Shown piece after piece: positions 25,194 through 37,906 of a stretch of DNA of 64,000 nucleotides. A model generated the notes under the pieces. The model saw only the letters and a list, made by a program, of their open reading frames with translations. It was not told the origin of the DNA and ran no database searches. The translations under genes and the position numbers were made by a program. The stretch is from Combretum micranthum (Eukaryota; Streptophyta; Magnoliopsida; Myrtales; Combretaceae), in contig JAMXBD010001104.1 of NCBI GenBank assembly GCA_024138025.1, positions 62,001 through 126,000 on the forward strand. The letters are read 5' to 3'. Within the stretch, counting starts at the first letter, position 1, and every line of letters begins with the position of its first letter.

Positions 25194-27542
25194 ATGGAAG
25201 AGGCAGACAGAATTCTTCATCCTCCTTTGGTAAGTTTGTTTCTGATCCATTTGTTCATTTCCTTCATTAATGTGCTAGATAGCTATCAGATCATTATTGT
25301 GATTTGCTTGTTGTCAAATGTAGTGTTAAATTGTGGACGGCTTGAGCTCGTTTTTGTAAGTGCTTGAATTCGGTGTTTGGATATGTCTTTTAGTTGAAAA
25401 CGGATCGAGGGTTATCCTGCAATTATTATCAACTTGAGACTGGTGAAGTGGCTAGTTTTTAGGAAGGTTTAAGAGGCCATTTTCTGCAGTTGAAACGCGA
25501 AAAGTCGTATGCTTAATTTGAACAGGTGTTTTCCTTGTCGTATTTCGGTTGAAGAAATTATGCTGCTGGGATTTGATTGATAGACAATCCAGCTATATTG
25601 TCTTTATAAAATTTGGGGAATTTTTTTCCTTATTTTTTGGTTGTCTTTTCTTACATAATTTAGGATTTGAGATGGAATCCTAATACTATGATTGCAATCA
25701 CAGATTCCTAATGCTTTGCTTGTCTTTGCTATATATGGATCATTCTGGTTGAACCTCGTCAAAGTTGTGTTATGTTATTGTTGTCTCTTTCGCTAACTTG
25801 TATAAATTAACTTTGTCCTATAAAAACTTCGTTCTTGAAGGTAGCCTTCAAATACATTAGTAAATGCATCTTGGCTTTAGTTACCCTTGAGGTTCTGTGC
25901 TAAGTAAGAATGAAAAGTTTTATATGAATTTACTTAACATTGTTTTCATCTTTTCTTCAAATGCTTGAAATTGCAGTGAGAACTTTCATCTGATTGTTAT
26001 AAATCTGAAGACTGTTCGTTTTGCAGTCTAACCTTAAACTGATTGCATTACAAACTTACTCTAGTTCATCTTATTTCTCATATTATCAATAGTAAAGAAA
26101 TAAGCTGGTGCTTGTACAGCTAGCGGTTAGAAGTTAGAATTGGGGATAAACTGCTGGTCAGTAATTTCATTGCAATTGACGCAGAACTCATCTTGCAATT
26201 GAAAATAGAAATGCTCAATTTGAAATAGTTATTTTAAGTTTATACAAATGTTTTTTGTGTCCACTTTGTTATCATGTTTCTGGTCTATGAAACAAAGAAG
26301 ACTGAGTTCAAATCCTGCATTTATGCTCTTTTGCAGGTTGATACAACATGCTTATGTAGAGTTGATGCAGGCTTCAAAACCGTTGCTAGTGCAAAAAAAT
26401 ATGTGCCTGGAACAAAGCTTTGTCTTAGGCCAGATATTAAACCATCAATTCACCCACTTCGAACTAAGCCATCACGTGGAGAAAGAAATAGGAACCAATC
26501 TCCTCTTCTTCCTGGCCTTCCTGATGATCTTGCAATTTCATGCCTAATCAGGGTCCCAAGATCTGAGCACAGTAAACTTCGCCTTGTCTGCAAAAAATGG
26601 AATCGCCTTTTGTCTAGTAATTTCTTTTATTCCCAGCGTAAGAGCCTTGGTTTCGCTGAAGATTGGATATATGTCATTAAAAGAGAACGAGATGGGAAAA
26701 TATCATGGCATGCATTTGATCCAATGCACCAACTCTGGCAACCAGTTCCTCCAGTGCCAAAGGAATATTCAGAAGCAGTTGGTTTTGGTTGCGCTGTTCT
26801 TAGTGGATGTCATCTGTACTTGTTTGGTGGCAGAGATCCATTAAAAGGCTCAATGAGACGAGTAGTTTACTACAATGCAAGGACTAATAAATGGCTCCGT
26901 GCCCCCGATATGCTCCGACGAAGACATTTTTTTGGATCATGTGTTATAAACAACCGCTTATATGTTGCTGGTGGGGAGAATGAGGGGATTCACCGGCCCT
27001 TGAGGTCTGCAGAAATCTATGATCCCATCAAGAATAGATGGTCGTTTGTTTCGGATATGAGCACTGCTATGGTTCCATTCATTGGTGTTGTTTATGAGGG
27101 TAAGTGGTATTTAAAAGGCCTTGGACCTCACAGGCAGGTTCTTAGTGAGGTCTACCATCCAGATACTGACAACTGGCTTCCAGTCTATGATGGAATGGTT
27201 TCAGGATGGAGAAATCCAAGTGCTACCTTAAATGGACGTCTGTATGCTTCAGATTGCAAGGATGGTTGCAAACTCAGGATTTATGATGAGGTAAGTAATT
27301 CATGGAGTAAGCATATTGACAGCAAAATGCATTTAGGGAATTCACGGGCACTAGAGGCAGCTGCTCTTCTTCCCCTGGATGGAAAGCTGTGTGTCATAAG
27401 AAACAATATGAGCATCTCTCTTGTTGATGTTTCAAAGTGTGAGGATGGGAGATGCGACGGCAGAACATTTATGGGAAACTTTAGCTGGAAGGGGACAGTT
27501 CAAGACTATGGTCACAAATCTGTGGTCAAGTCTTGCTGGTAG
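25194..27542 (+). CDS. SAGL1: Kelch-repeat F-box protein (At1g55270/SAGL1 type), 3' frameshift
   Basis: Coding exons are 25194-25229 (MEEADRILHPPL) and 26337-27542, split by a GT-AG intron in phase 0. As written it encodes 413 aa. Residues about 69-108 form the F-box (LLPGLPDDLAISCLIRVPRS to LRLVCKKWNRL). From about 160 kelch motifs follow, with the YLFGG and YVAGG blade turns, ending in the LEAAALLPLDGKLCVIRNNM region. F-box proteins give target specificity to SCF ubiquitin ligases. In Arabidopsis the At1g55270 product is reported to restrain cuticular wax and phenylpropanoid enzymes. The family tail, ending SHIVHCQVLQA, is present in the DNA but one frame off. A GGGG run at 27491-27494 has one G more than the family frame needs, so the frame stops at 27540-27542 instead of 27589-27591. 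Upstream, 24470-25190 is CT-rich and leader-like. Identification is strong; the frameshift may be real or a sequencing error. Confidence 0.93.
25230..26336 (+). other. Intron 1 of the F-box gene
   Basis: It starts GTAAGTTTG and ends TTTTGCAG, about 1.1 kb. It separates 12 N-terminal codons from the rest, and both exon ends join in frame (PPL|VDTT). Confidence 0.88.
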
Positions 27543-30500
27543 GAGCCGCTTGAAAAGTCATATTGTTCACTGCCAGGTCCTTCAAGCCTGAATTCTATAT
27601 GAAACCAAATTCCAGAGTAGCTCTACTGTATGTCGGGCAGACCAGACAGGAATAGATGATTGGTGAATGTCTAGTTGGTTAGCCTCGACAGGTGATGACA
27701 AGGCTATGTTTGGTTACAAATGCTAAATGTGGCATCTAAATTGTTTGTCTCCAAGAAAAATATAAGGAGCTAGAAAGAGTGGACAATTCAACTACATTTA
27801 GAAGAAGCGGAGAAATATCATAAAATCATTCCCAATGTTCAAAACTGATTGTTGATGGTTTTGATCAACCGGGATAATTTTTATTTTAGTCTCCTCTTCA
27901 TTTGAATGTGTGGGAAAATTTCTTTTCTTTCTATCTTCCTAAGTTAGTTGATAGCCAAAATTTTCGAATGTTATATATAGCATTTGTCGGTAAACATAGC
28001 TTAAAATTGATACATATGGCATGTAATTTTCAGAACCTCACCATGTCTTTATGCATGGTCTTATAATTATTTGTAAGATAAACACAGTTGCTACAAAGTG
28101 TTAAAGCTGGAATCTAGTTGATCATGTTCTGTGCACTCCATAGCTTTGTGTGTGTCTGCTTACTTTTTGTTGTCAAATATGGAACATTTATGCTTTCTTT
28201 CATCATCCATCATTTTATTTTGAATGATGATAGGAGGCAAGGATTTTTGTTGTCTTAAAAGATGATCTTGTGATGTTATATCAAATGATTCGAAGCTATT
28301 CCCTACTAACTTTTGCGTGGTTTTTTAGATAATCTCACGACTACTTTTGATTGCTTCAATCTTAGTTGTTTATTTATGTGTTTTTATATGAGCATTTCAT
28401 TCAGCATATATTTGGAATGGGGAAAGAATTAGAGGGAAAATGAATGTAAGCGTGGTTTTCGAAATATCTTCTCTTTTAGAAAAAGAAGGAATTGAAAAGG
28501 AATAGATTTAGAACGAAAAATTTTCTTGTAACACCCAAAATATATTCTTTCTTTTTCATTTTCTTTGCCTTTACTTTTCATCTATCTTATTTATTTCCAT
28601 GCTTCTGAAAGCTAAACATGCTTTTCGAATTAGTAGCAATCCTGTTAATAATCTTGTGGTCTTGTGACATCAATTTAATATCTCAAATAAGATGTATTAG
28701 ATTCGAATTTTTTTTCCTTATAATAGTTAAAAAAAAAGTAGCAATTCTTTACCGCCCTCCATTCATAATGGACGTTTAATAAATACAAAATCAAAATTAC
28801 ATAACCATAATTTATGTACTCTTATGTTTTCACCATTTTTTAACTCTCAATAAAGATAATGAAGGTGAGTTAATGTTTCGGGGAGTGTTAATCTCATCAA
28901 TGGATTTGCATTAACACTAATCTTCTAATTGGATATATTAGGTTTCAATCCTTCTTTTGCGATGTGTAGGTAAAAAAAGAAAAGACAATAAAATTAAAAA
29001 TAATAACTAATAATATGGTTTGCAATGTAATATGCAAAATATCATATTATTAGCAAAGATGGTAAAAAATAAATAAACATAAAAGAAAATTGTAAGACTT
29101 ATTGAAGTTTCGAAGATATAAGATGTTCAAGGGTGCATAAATCAGTATAGAAAATATTAATGAGTGTTCCAAAAACATTTCTTAAGATATCAAATATAGA
29201 AATCTTTCACTTTTTTGTCTTTTATACTTGATTTTTTTTCATAATGTATGTGCTATGAAAAAAAAATTGTGAAAAGTTTCGTTTAAACATTTTAATAAGT
29301 TTTGGCAAAATTAAAAAAAAAAAAAGAACTATAGAAAAACTTATAAAGGAAATCTTTTTGTTTTTTCATTTTTCCCTCAAAAGGAAATCTTTTAATAAGG
29401 CAGTTGGCAGGGACAACAGTATGAAATATTTTATTGCATTATCAAGTGCATTTATTGGCTCACCAACTTCATGAAATATCTAGGAAGACAAATGATCAAG
29501 TCAAACTCATAGTAACCTAAATCTAGATGGACCTCTTGCATCCAATAAATAAAGACGGTACTTTATCTAGTAAAATTTTCAGTTGATTTCATGTCGATAG
29601 TCAAAATTCCAGTAATATTCCATTATGGGTCACTATCTTTAACTCATAAGATGTAGCTTGCATTATTGTCTTCTTTTTTATCTACAAAATGGACATATCT
29701 TTAGTTTCATTCTATTGCCGTGAATCACGCTTCTACCCTGTAGCTTGCAATTGCATGACAAGCACAAACACTTCTCTTAGCCTATTAGACAGGAAAGCTC
29801 CAAGGGTATTAATATCAGTGTGTAAATATTAGTAGTCTTTTTAACATTAGCTATTATTGTTACAATTAATTTACCCGTTGCTGATCTGAAATGTATTAGT
29901 ATCGGTAAATCCTTTTGTTAGGGAGAGGTGGGGCGTTTAGTGGGAAGAAATTTTACAGATTGATTAGGTGAAAAAAAGTAACTAATGGCTGTGATAATAA
30001 AAAATCCTAAGGTATTAAGTCTTATAACTTGTTCACTTAAATCTCATATTTTCTATATGAGACTGCATTTTTCATATCATACTTTTTTAACCTCGCACTT
30101 ATATACTACTAATTTCCTTTTTAAATGTGAATTTCCCGTAATGGGTCTGAATCTTGCTCTCTCTTGAGTTCAAACCTCACGATTTTATAAAAGCTTATCA
30201 AATTGACTCTATTAAATTCATTAATAGGAGCATCACTATATATAATAAAAAACCTTAAGATATTAGATGAATGAATCTTTCTTCTTATAAATCTCTTATA
30301 TAAACTTTTTGTTTTCTATATGAGATTTTTCTAACCCCACACTCATATTCTAATACCTTTTTTCTCTTGATGCATAACATGTTTTGAAGGGTACTTTGTT
30401 AGTAAAATTGAGTGAATGTTTAATTTAATATAGAAAATTTACTTATTTTTTTCATTAACTATATGAAGTTTGAAAGTGTCAGTTTTATTTATTTTTTTTA

Positions 30501-31610
30501 TTATTTTTTGTGTAAATTTATTTTTATCTCGAAATATTTATACATAATAAAATGATGCTTTTAAATTTTATATAAATAATTAAAGAGCAATATTCGTGTA
30601 TCACACTTAACATTTCCCCACTTTAATTCAATGTCTGCTTGGAATCGAGACTACTATCCCATTGGGCTCTAGTCTTTGACTAGCCCATTTAAATTATAAT
30701 ATTTTGATGCTTTTTCCTACAATGTTTAGAAATTTTTAGTGATAAGACAGTGTCTTCCTCGTCAAATCATCTTTTCCCCCAAGAAAAGTACTTTTTTTTA
30801 GTAGGAAAATTTACATTAATTAAACCGATTACATGATAAGATGGTTAGATGAAAATTTTGGATAAGAAAATCGAACCGACTAAATAAACACATCCGTTCA
30901 AATGTTAAATGCGCCATATAAAGGGATACATTAATTTTTACAAACGAACAAAACCCACTTAAATGAGGAAAAAAAATCCATGTTTTATATTTAAATTAAT
31001 CATAGAGATAGAACCCACATTCTCCACTCAGTTTTTTTTTTTTTTTTTTTTTAAGCGAAAACTACTTTGCCCCTTTAGGCCAACTTGAACCATTTATCCT
31101 GTGAATTTTAGGGATAGAATTAGGATCGGTTTGAACGTTTGTTTTTTATTTATTTTATTTGTATCTGATATGTATTTGTATCTTAAATATATTTTGGCCT
31201 ATTTATAAATATAAATATAAATATTTATCTTTAATTTAAATCAATTTTTTATAAATAATCTTATTAAAATAGATATAAACCGATGGAAAAACCTACGAAA
31301 CAAATGGACTCAAGGGACAGTGATTATCACTTCTAAAAGGAATAAACAAATGCACACACCGTACAGATTCCTTGCCTGTTGGTTCTTTTTTTTTGCCATA
31401 GTCAGTTGGTTCTCTTAATCGATCTCCAATTCTAGGCTCTCCACGGATTTCAAAGCCACTATTGACAGATCAGATCAAACTTGATTTTGTAGCATGCATA
31501 CAACAAGGGTACAACTTCAGGTAAAAGAAAGAAGAAGATTAGTTTTGTTCAGCACATCATTAGTCAGAGAACAATAAATGCCTATCTGGCATGCGTTTAT
31601 GGTCCCAATT
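27543..31610. other. 3' flank of the F-box gene and intergenic DNA
   Basis: The 3' UTR probably extends several hundred bases from 27543. Beyond about 28400 the DNA is AT-rich with no gene. Two related segments at about 29990-30130 and 30240-30370 share AAATCTC, TTTTCTATATGAGA and ACC-C-CACT-ATAT motifs, so they are diverged repeats. A T23 run lies at 31030-31052. Confidence 0.4.
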
Positions 31611-31626
31611 TATGATGAGAAAATGT

Positions 31627-31950
31627 CAAATTTGATATATTTTAGTATCTAAATTTTGAAATAATCAATTTAATTTTTAATAAAACTTTTCATAATCTTT
31701 TTTAACTACTTTACTAATATTGTTTATTATGTTTCCTAATATGAAAGAAATATCCAATTAGTGCTAGACGGTAAGAAATGATAAAAATTCAATGTTATGC
31801 TGTATTTTCTAAGTTAGTATACAAAATAAATAGTGTTACGGTTATAGTATAATTAACTGTAAAAAGTTTGATTTGGTATAAAATTAATCACTTCAAAGTT
31901 TAGATACCAAATTGAATTTTTGTGTAGAGTTTAAGTACTGAATTTAATAG
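31627..31950. mobile_element. Small inverted-repeat element (MITE-like)
   Basis: The left end contains TAGTATCTAAATTTTGAA and the right end, reverse-complemented, TGGTATCTAAACTTTGAA. The inverted match is about 50 bp with gaps. There is no coding sequence. Similar wording recurs at 44735-45000, suggesting a family. Confidence 0.5.
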
Positions 31951-33419
31951 TTATCCAATTACGAAATAAGGATTTGGGAATATCATGAGAACTTGACAGA
32001 TAGTGTTAAAATGAAGTAAAAAAAGGAATAAACTTAAATTGGGTGTAAATTTTTGTCTTTAGCTTTAGATGTAATCTTATGAGAAAATTTATGGGTAGAA
32101 GTCTAAAAAAATAGGAGAAACCTATTGGGAAAAATGGTTATGTGATTATTTTAAAAAGGGTATAAACTTCTTTTCCTTTGATTTCCTTTCCTCTCTTTTC
32201 TTTTCCACAATTTTCCATATTTCAAAATATTACCAAACATAGCAGCAGTACTTTTACATAACCTGCGGTACCTGCCAAAATAAGATAAAAGACAAAACAA
32301 TAAAATACGTGCAGCTACTCCAAGCAGGAAGTTCAACTAATCCGAACACCAATTTTAGCTACTCTAGACACCAAATTCAATTACTGCACAATCCCAATCA
32401 AATGCCACCAATTGCACACTATTTTTTATCTTCCCTAATCAGCCATACCCAATCTTTAAGCAATAGAACAAGTAAATATAAATGAATAATGTAATAAATG
32501 TGTCACCATTAATATTCAACATGTATAAGCATCAAGAAAAAACAAAGTTGTACATAGAATCTCTAAATGAAATATTGAATAATTTATCACATATCTACGT
32601 ATACATTTATCTCAAGGCATATTAAGCTCATTTTTTTAAGAGATGAGTTTAAATTGTAACAAACTCGTCTCTTTTAAAAAATGAGTTCATTTCTTAACTT
32701 ATCTTTTAAGAAAACAAGTTCAATATAATTTTGATGAACTTGTCTCTTAAAAAAGACATTTTAATACAACATAAACGGTTTTGGGGTATTTTTGTTAATT
32801 AAAAAAAAAATACAAATATAGGCTACTCCAGAAACTTATTCGAGAAATAAGCTTGTGAAGGTGTTGTAAAGACAATGCCTTCACATTTGAACTATAGACA
32901 CTCTCCTTGACAATGCCTTTTTATGTAATTATGTATACACATAGGGCGCTGTCAACCGCACAGAAGGTGCTATCTTGAATGGTGCCTTCATTGCAAACCA
33001 CCAGACCTACAAAAATGCCCAAATATCATACAATTTCAATACCTAAACCTACTAAACAAAATCCACATAATTCAATACTAGAAATCAGCTTAACAATATT
33101 CACAACACTTCAAAACTACAAAAAAGCATGCACCACAAAAACTAACTCAAACTCCATAAACCATTCCCATACTTTTTTTTTTCTAGCCATTCATTCCCAT
33201 ACTCGCAAGTAAGATATATCACTAATCCTACACTTCAAACCAATAAAAACACATCCATCACCAAGCACAAACTTGGCGAACCATTCCCGTATTAACAAGT
33301 AAGATATATCATTACATAAAGTAAACTAGAGTTCATTATATGAAGTGAATTTCAAAAGCACACATGTTCTTAACAGATAGCAATGACTAACATGGAATAA
33401 AAAAAAGAAAAAAAAATGT

Positions 33420-35335
33420 AAAGCTTTAATCCTATTGCTTCCCGATATCCTTCCATATGCTCCTAATGATCTTTGACACTATAGATCACCGATCGCGTTG
33501 TGTAGGTGCCGCTTCTCGCTCATGTTCTTGATCTGCTGATGCACTGAAATCAAGGAGATCAATTACGGTAGCCTAAATGGGTCGCCTAAAAATGATAATT
33601 GTGTCAATCCCTCACCCATGTCCTTCTAGCCATGATCATCAACTGCACGCCTTTTTCTATGGTGTTGGTAGGGTTCGACGAGATGATGTTCCACACTCGT
33701 TGTATGGAGTATAGTATGATGGCAATGAAAAGGTGTTATATCGTCCTTCCACAACTGCAAATATGGCACGGGATATAGATAGAGCACGCTAAACAATTTG
33801 ATACTGTTGTTGCTCATCATCATCACCACCATCACCATGGTGATGCTCAGCTTCACCCCCCTCATGCATGGTTTGCTAGAATTCTAGATAAAGATGATTA
33901 ATGATCCTATGCTCATTTACTGTCTCTATAGCATCATCTGCAATCGAGTGAATTCCAGCAATGTCAAAAGTTAGCCATATACGTAGAAATTGATCGACTT
34001 GCAAAACAAGTTAAAACGTTAGAGGTTAGAATACCAAGTCTCCATCACCATTTGTTAAGACAAATAAAAATTCTTAACTTACCAATGCATTAACCCTAGC
34101 TCCTATGTGGCTAACATATCGTCTAGTTACATGCTTAAACCAACGAACGTTGGGTCAACACCTAAGGAAGGCTCAACAGGGACTAATCGATCCCCCTTAT
34201 CACTCCACATCCCATGATAGGTAGCATGATGGACTAGTCAATAAATCTCGATCTTTCGTCTTAAGTAGATCTGATGTAAATCTGGCTTAGTGTTAGCTTC
34301 TGAAGGAATTCTCTAATAACTCTTGAACTACTGAATGATACGGTCTAGGAAACACCACTCTACATAATAGAAGCAAATCAGCGAACATGAGCTATCCATA
34401 TGTCAACACCACATCAATAATACGATGGAAGCCTACTCATAATCTCATCTGTATAAGGCATCCAGCAACTTATTGCACAACGCAAAACTCATTAGACAAA
34501 AGTAAAGTTAATAGAGAACTGGAGAAACTAATAAGAAAGCAAATGTAGTTGTCGTGCTCCTATCATGTCAAATGCCTCCCTGTATGCTGAAATCACTTGT
34601 GAAAGGTATTGAGTCATATCCATAACAATCTACCATCGAGTAACAAAGGGTACTTCGTCATTCAAGGGTGGCCTAAAATGAGCACGAGGATAAATAACAA
34701 GAAATCGATCCCCCTTATATATCTAAAACAACACAACTGCTCCACCAATTTGAAAAATATTTTCAGTAGATGCACGACGCAACTGACGGTACAGTTAACT
34801 ACATGCATTACCACAGTTATATCAACTAACATATGCTAAGTCCTCTAATAAAGGTAAGAACATCGTATGTACCAACAAGTCAGACTTATCTACAAAAATA
34901 CACCCACCCATGAGTTGGAGTATATAGGCACATGCATTCCTCATGATCTGCACATCCAATGCATCATTGGGTGTGATGAAACCCTATGGGGATAGGCTCT
35001 TAATAACCTGATGCACTCTGCCCTCCATTTAGTATGAATGGATGTGGTACCCACAATTGGCAAGCCATTAATTAGTAGTTCTAATTGAATCTCCTTATCC
35101 TATAAGGTAATGGTCATCTCTCTTTATGGCATGTGAAAGGTAATGCGTCTGTGGCTTCTATCTCTTTACCAAAGTAGTGATGAGATGCCAGTCGAGCTAA
35201 ATGTGTAGGAGGCGTGCAAGACCTATGAAGCTAGCTTGCTCCAAATAAGGTAAAAGACGCTCATCAATGAAACAACCAACTTGTACAAGTCTTAATGTCA
35301 GTTCCCTTTGTCTAACGATAAGTGTAATGACTAAG
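33420..35335 (-). pseudogene. Decayed plant mobile domain (PMD, MAIN-like) gene
   Basis: The - strand reading, with frameshifts and stops, gives the plant mobile domain in order. From about 35330: LLPYLEQASFIGLARLLHI, then LDWHLITTLVKR and PQTHYLSHAIKRDDHYLIG, matching the family's ALVERWRPETHTFHLP and TITLQDV blocks. Next come ACAYILQLMGGCIFVDKS and VHTMFLPLLEDL (about 34930-34830), LYRQLRRAS and QIGGAVVLF. At the 3' side is HVPLLCFYYVEWCFLDRIIQQF (about 34400-34330), the conserved VPLICF-IVEWH block. PMD proteins (PF10536) occur in mobile elements and in the host genes MAIN and MAIL1, which are needed for genome stability and silencing. Position inside the inverted ends shows that it belongs to the element. 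Several in-frame stops make it a pseudogene. Confidence 0.75.
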
Positions 35336-35542
35336 CCTAAAAAAGAATGGAAATATGATAAAACATGTGAAAATCATGCCTCCGATAGCTTAATGCAAAT
35401 GCCATTGGTGGATTCCTTACCTCATCCATATAGATAATTGATGAACGATGCCTGTCCTGCTGGGTAAGCAAAGATGGATCAATGGGGCTTGTCTCCATCT
35501 ATCTTACATGGAAGAAGAAAAATGTTGAAAGTAAGATAAAAT

Positions 35543-36019
35543 TCATGATAAAAAGGACAAATAAAACACAGAATATACATCATTCCACACTGTATAAGAA
35601 TACATGTCAAACTTGCCTATACCATGTCTCGTTCTATTTAGACAACTCCTTTTATTATGGCCCTTCTTCTTACATAGACCATACATTATTCTATTAGACC
35701 GCTCTTTGCAGTCCATTTCTATTTTATATCCCTTTGTCCTAAGCTTGTCTTTTAGGCACACAGTCCTAGGATTGAGAATGAGACAAGGGAAGTTAGCAGG
35801 ACTAGGATGATAGTAACCATTGAAATGATCATCTTCTACCCCAGAGTTAAACATTAGTGCCACTTCCCTTTTAACTTTATTCTCAAAATCTAACATTAAT
35901 TCACCCACTGGCGTAGGATCATATTGTTCACAATCCATGGTTGAAACTAACACCACCCCTTGATCTTCTGGGGGTACACTTGCAGATGTACTAGGTCGAC
36001 ACTGTTGCTTTCCTAACAT
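35543..36019 (-). pseudogene. MULE transposase C-terminal piece with zinc knuckle
   Basis: An open frame of 158 codons on the - strand. Near residues 95-135 it reads RTKGYKIEMDCKERSNRI followed by GLCKKKGHNKRSCLNR. This fits the CCHC zinc knuckle (CxxCxxxGHxxxxC) and basic linker that close Mutator transposases; the first knuckle cysteine appears as Tyr-Gly-Leu-Cys. The residues before it are acidic and unassigned. The frame stops in SFLS. It is a fragment, not a working transposase. Confidence 0.6.
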
Positions 36020-36103
36020 GTTAGTATGTTGCTCATTTACATCATGCCGACCATGAGTGAGATCAGGAGATGTGACAACCCGATCAATGATTTTGACAAA
36101 TAT

Positions 36104-36322
36104 TTATTGAATTAATCTAGTAGACAACTTAACAACAATTGAAATTAGATCATCAAGACTATCATCATCTATGATTGACATTAACATGCACATAACCTCA
36201 CGAGTCATATAATGTGTATGCATGTGTATTATCTCAACACCAATGTCATTGTGATCCACACCTATCTTGCCACAAATCATTTCCTTAAATTTTTCAAAAT
36301 CGACATCTATTCTACCCTTCAC
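36104..36322 (-). pseudogene. MULE transposase N-terminal piece
   Basis: A 72-codon frame beginning MKGRIDVDFEKFKEMICGKI and continuing with a DDDSLDDLISI segment. It resembles the PB1-like N-terminal region of mudrA transposases, where a basic strand is followed by a DDD-L motif. It lies 84 bp before the zinc-knuckle piece, so the catalytic DDE core and MULE/SWIM regions that normally separate the two are missing. The match is by pattern only. Confidence 0.45.
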
Positions 36323-37174
36323 TTTTCCAATGGGAGGCTTGTCATATCATGGCTCATGAATTTGATCCACAATAATCTTGTGGGCATAGACAATAAACCT
36401 TACATAGTTGGTCATTCTAAACCCATCGACATCAAACTAAAAGGCTAGATCTTACTTCTCATAATTAACATTATGTCGACATCTTCAACATCCTAAACAT
36501 TGATGATTTAGATTCGATTAAACAACAATTTCCACAAAATGAACTACTCTTAATTGATTGAGGCATTTCATTGAACACCATCTAAGCATTCAAATCATCT
36601 TAATATAAACTTCATCGATCGACCAATGTAGTCACATAAATCTCACTAATACTCCATAAACCACTCCTATTACACTTCATAACTTAAAATCAACAACTCT
36701 CATGTGCTAAATTAGACAAAATTACATAATCTCTTACTAGTCCATTTTCTTAGGATTTTAAGCGTCAAATATGCAAGAAATGAAAAAAAAAAAAAGACGT
36801 TACCTAAGTTTGAAGAGTAGATTAAGATTGTTAGAACGAATTTCGTGTGAAAAATTGCTGGGGATGGACAAGGGGCAACTGAGGGCAGATTGCTAATTGC
36901 TATTGGGAGTGTTTATTTGTGTTGAAGATATGAGTTAAAATGGTTGTCAAAGGCGGAGGGGAGGGGAGATGTAAATTTGGGTGTTTTAAGGTCTGTAGTG
37001 AAGGCGCCATTTAAGATAACGTCTTCTGTGTGGGTCATAGAGGCTATCAAGAAGAATGTCTATAGTTCAAATATGACACCGCCTTCACTAGCCTATTTCT
37101 CAAATAAGCTTCAAGAGTGACCTATTTCTGTTTTTTAAATTAACCTAAAAACACCCAAAAACCCAATCTAAACT

Positions 37175-37900
37175 CATCTTTTCAAGACATGGGTTCAAGT
37201 TATTTATTGTTAAAATTATTTATCATAATGTTTTACTAATTTTTATTAAAAATATATATACTCTTTTCCTTTTCCCAAAGGTCTCAATTAAACATGGAAT
37301 TTATAAGAGCATAATAAATAAAGAGTGTTTGAATGGTCTGTTTTCATTGGTATCTGTATGATGTTTGTTTCATATTGGTATCTGGTTGATTTAATTAGTA
37401 TAAAAATATCTGTTTTTTATCAGTATCTATTTTTTATAAACCGTTTGATTGAAAACGATAAAAAAAAAACCAAATGATAGAATGATGACGAAACAAATAC
37501 AATTTATTAAGTATTTATTCCTTGTTTAATATATAGTTAAATATCATGATAATAATTTCATATAAGGATGCTAGATAATAGTTTTTTTTTTTCAAGGTAG
37601 CGGAATTAATTAGATATTTTTTAGATAGAGTAAATACTAGGAACTTGTAGATCCTGTCATGTTAGCTATTTATATTTGTAATTGGTACATTAATAATTTT
37701 TCCAAATGTTTTGGATTATCAGCATTAGGTATACGTTCCTTGAAAATCAGTATGCTTATCTTATTTTTGAATTTTCTGATCAATAAAGGAAAAATTTTCA
37801 TGTAGGTTGACGAATAAAAATAGAACCGAAATATATAAACACATATATATGCGCCTATGGAGGCTGAGTAAGACCAGTTGGGCTTCTCCTAGACATAAAC
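37175..37900. other. Upstream region of the Sel1-repeat gene
   Basis: AT-rich. Part of 37320-37470 holds repeated GGTATCTG/AGTATCTATTTTT phrases that look like MITE debris. The sequence just before 37907 should contain the promoter and leader; no clear TATA box stands out. Confidence 0.35.
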
Positions 37901-37906
37901 ACAAAC

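Larger units (their letters stand above)
32777..37164 (-). mobile_element. Mutator-like element with plant mobile domain gene
   Basis: Imperfect inverted ends of about 200 bp lie at 32777-32993 and about 36993-37164. Shared inverted stretches include GAGAAATA-GCT-GTGAAGG, TTTGAACTATAGACA and CACAGAAG. Flanking 9-bp sequences AACATAAAC (32768-32776) and AATCTAAAC (37165-37173) agree at 7 of 9 positions, the length expected for Mutator. Inside, on the - strand, are a transposase N-terminal piece, a transposase zinc-knuckle piece and a decayed plant mobile domain gene. The transposase core is absent, so the copy could not move by itself. Confidence 0.75.

Noticed and set aside
26248..26547. A 99-codon frame overlapping the second F-box exon
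   Set aside because: It starts in the intron and runs in a different frame from the clear F-box/kelch sequence.
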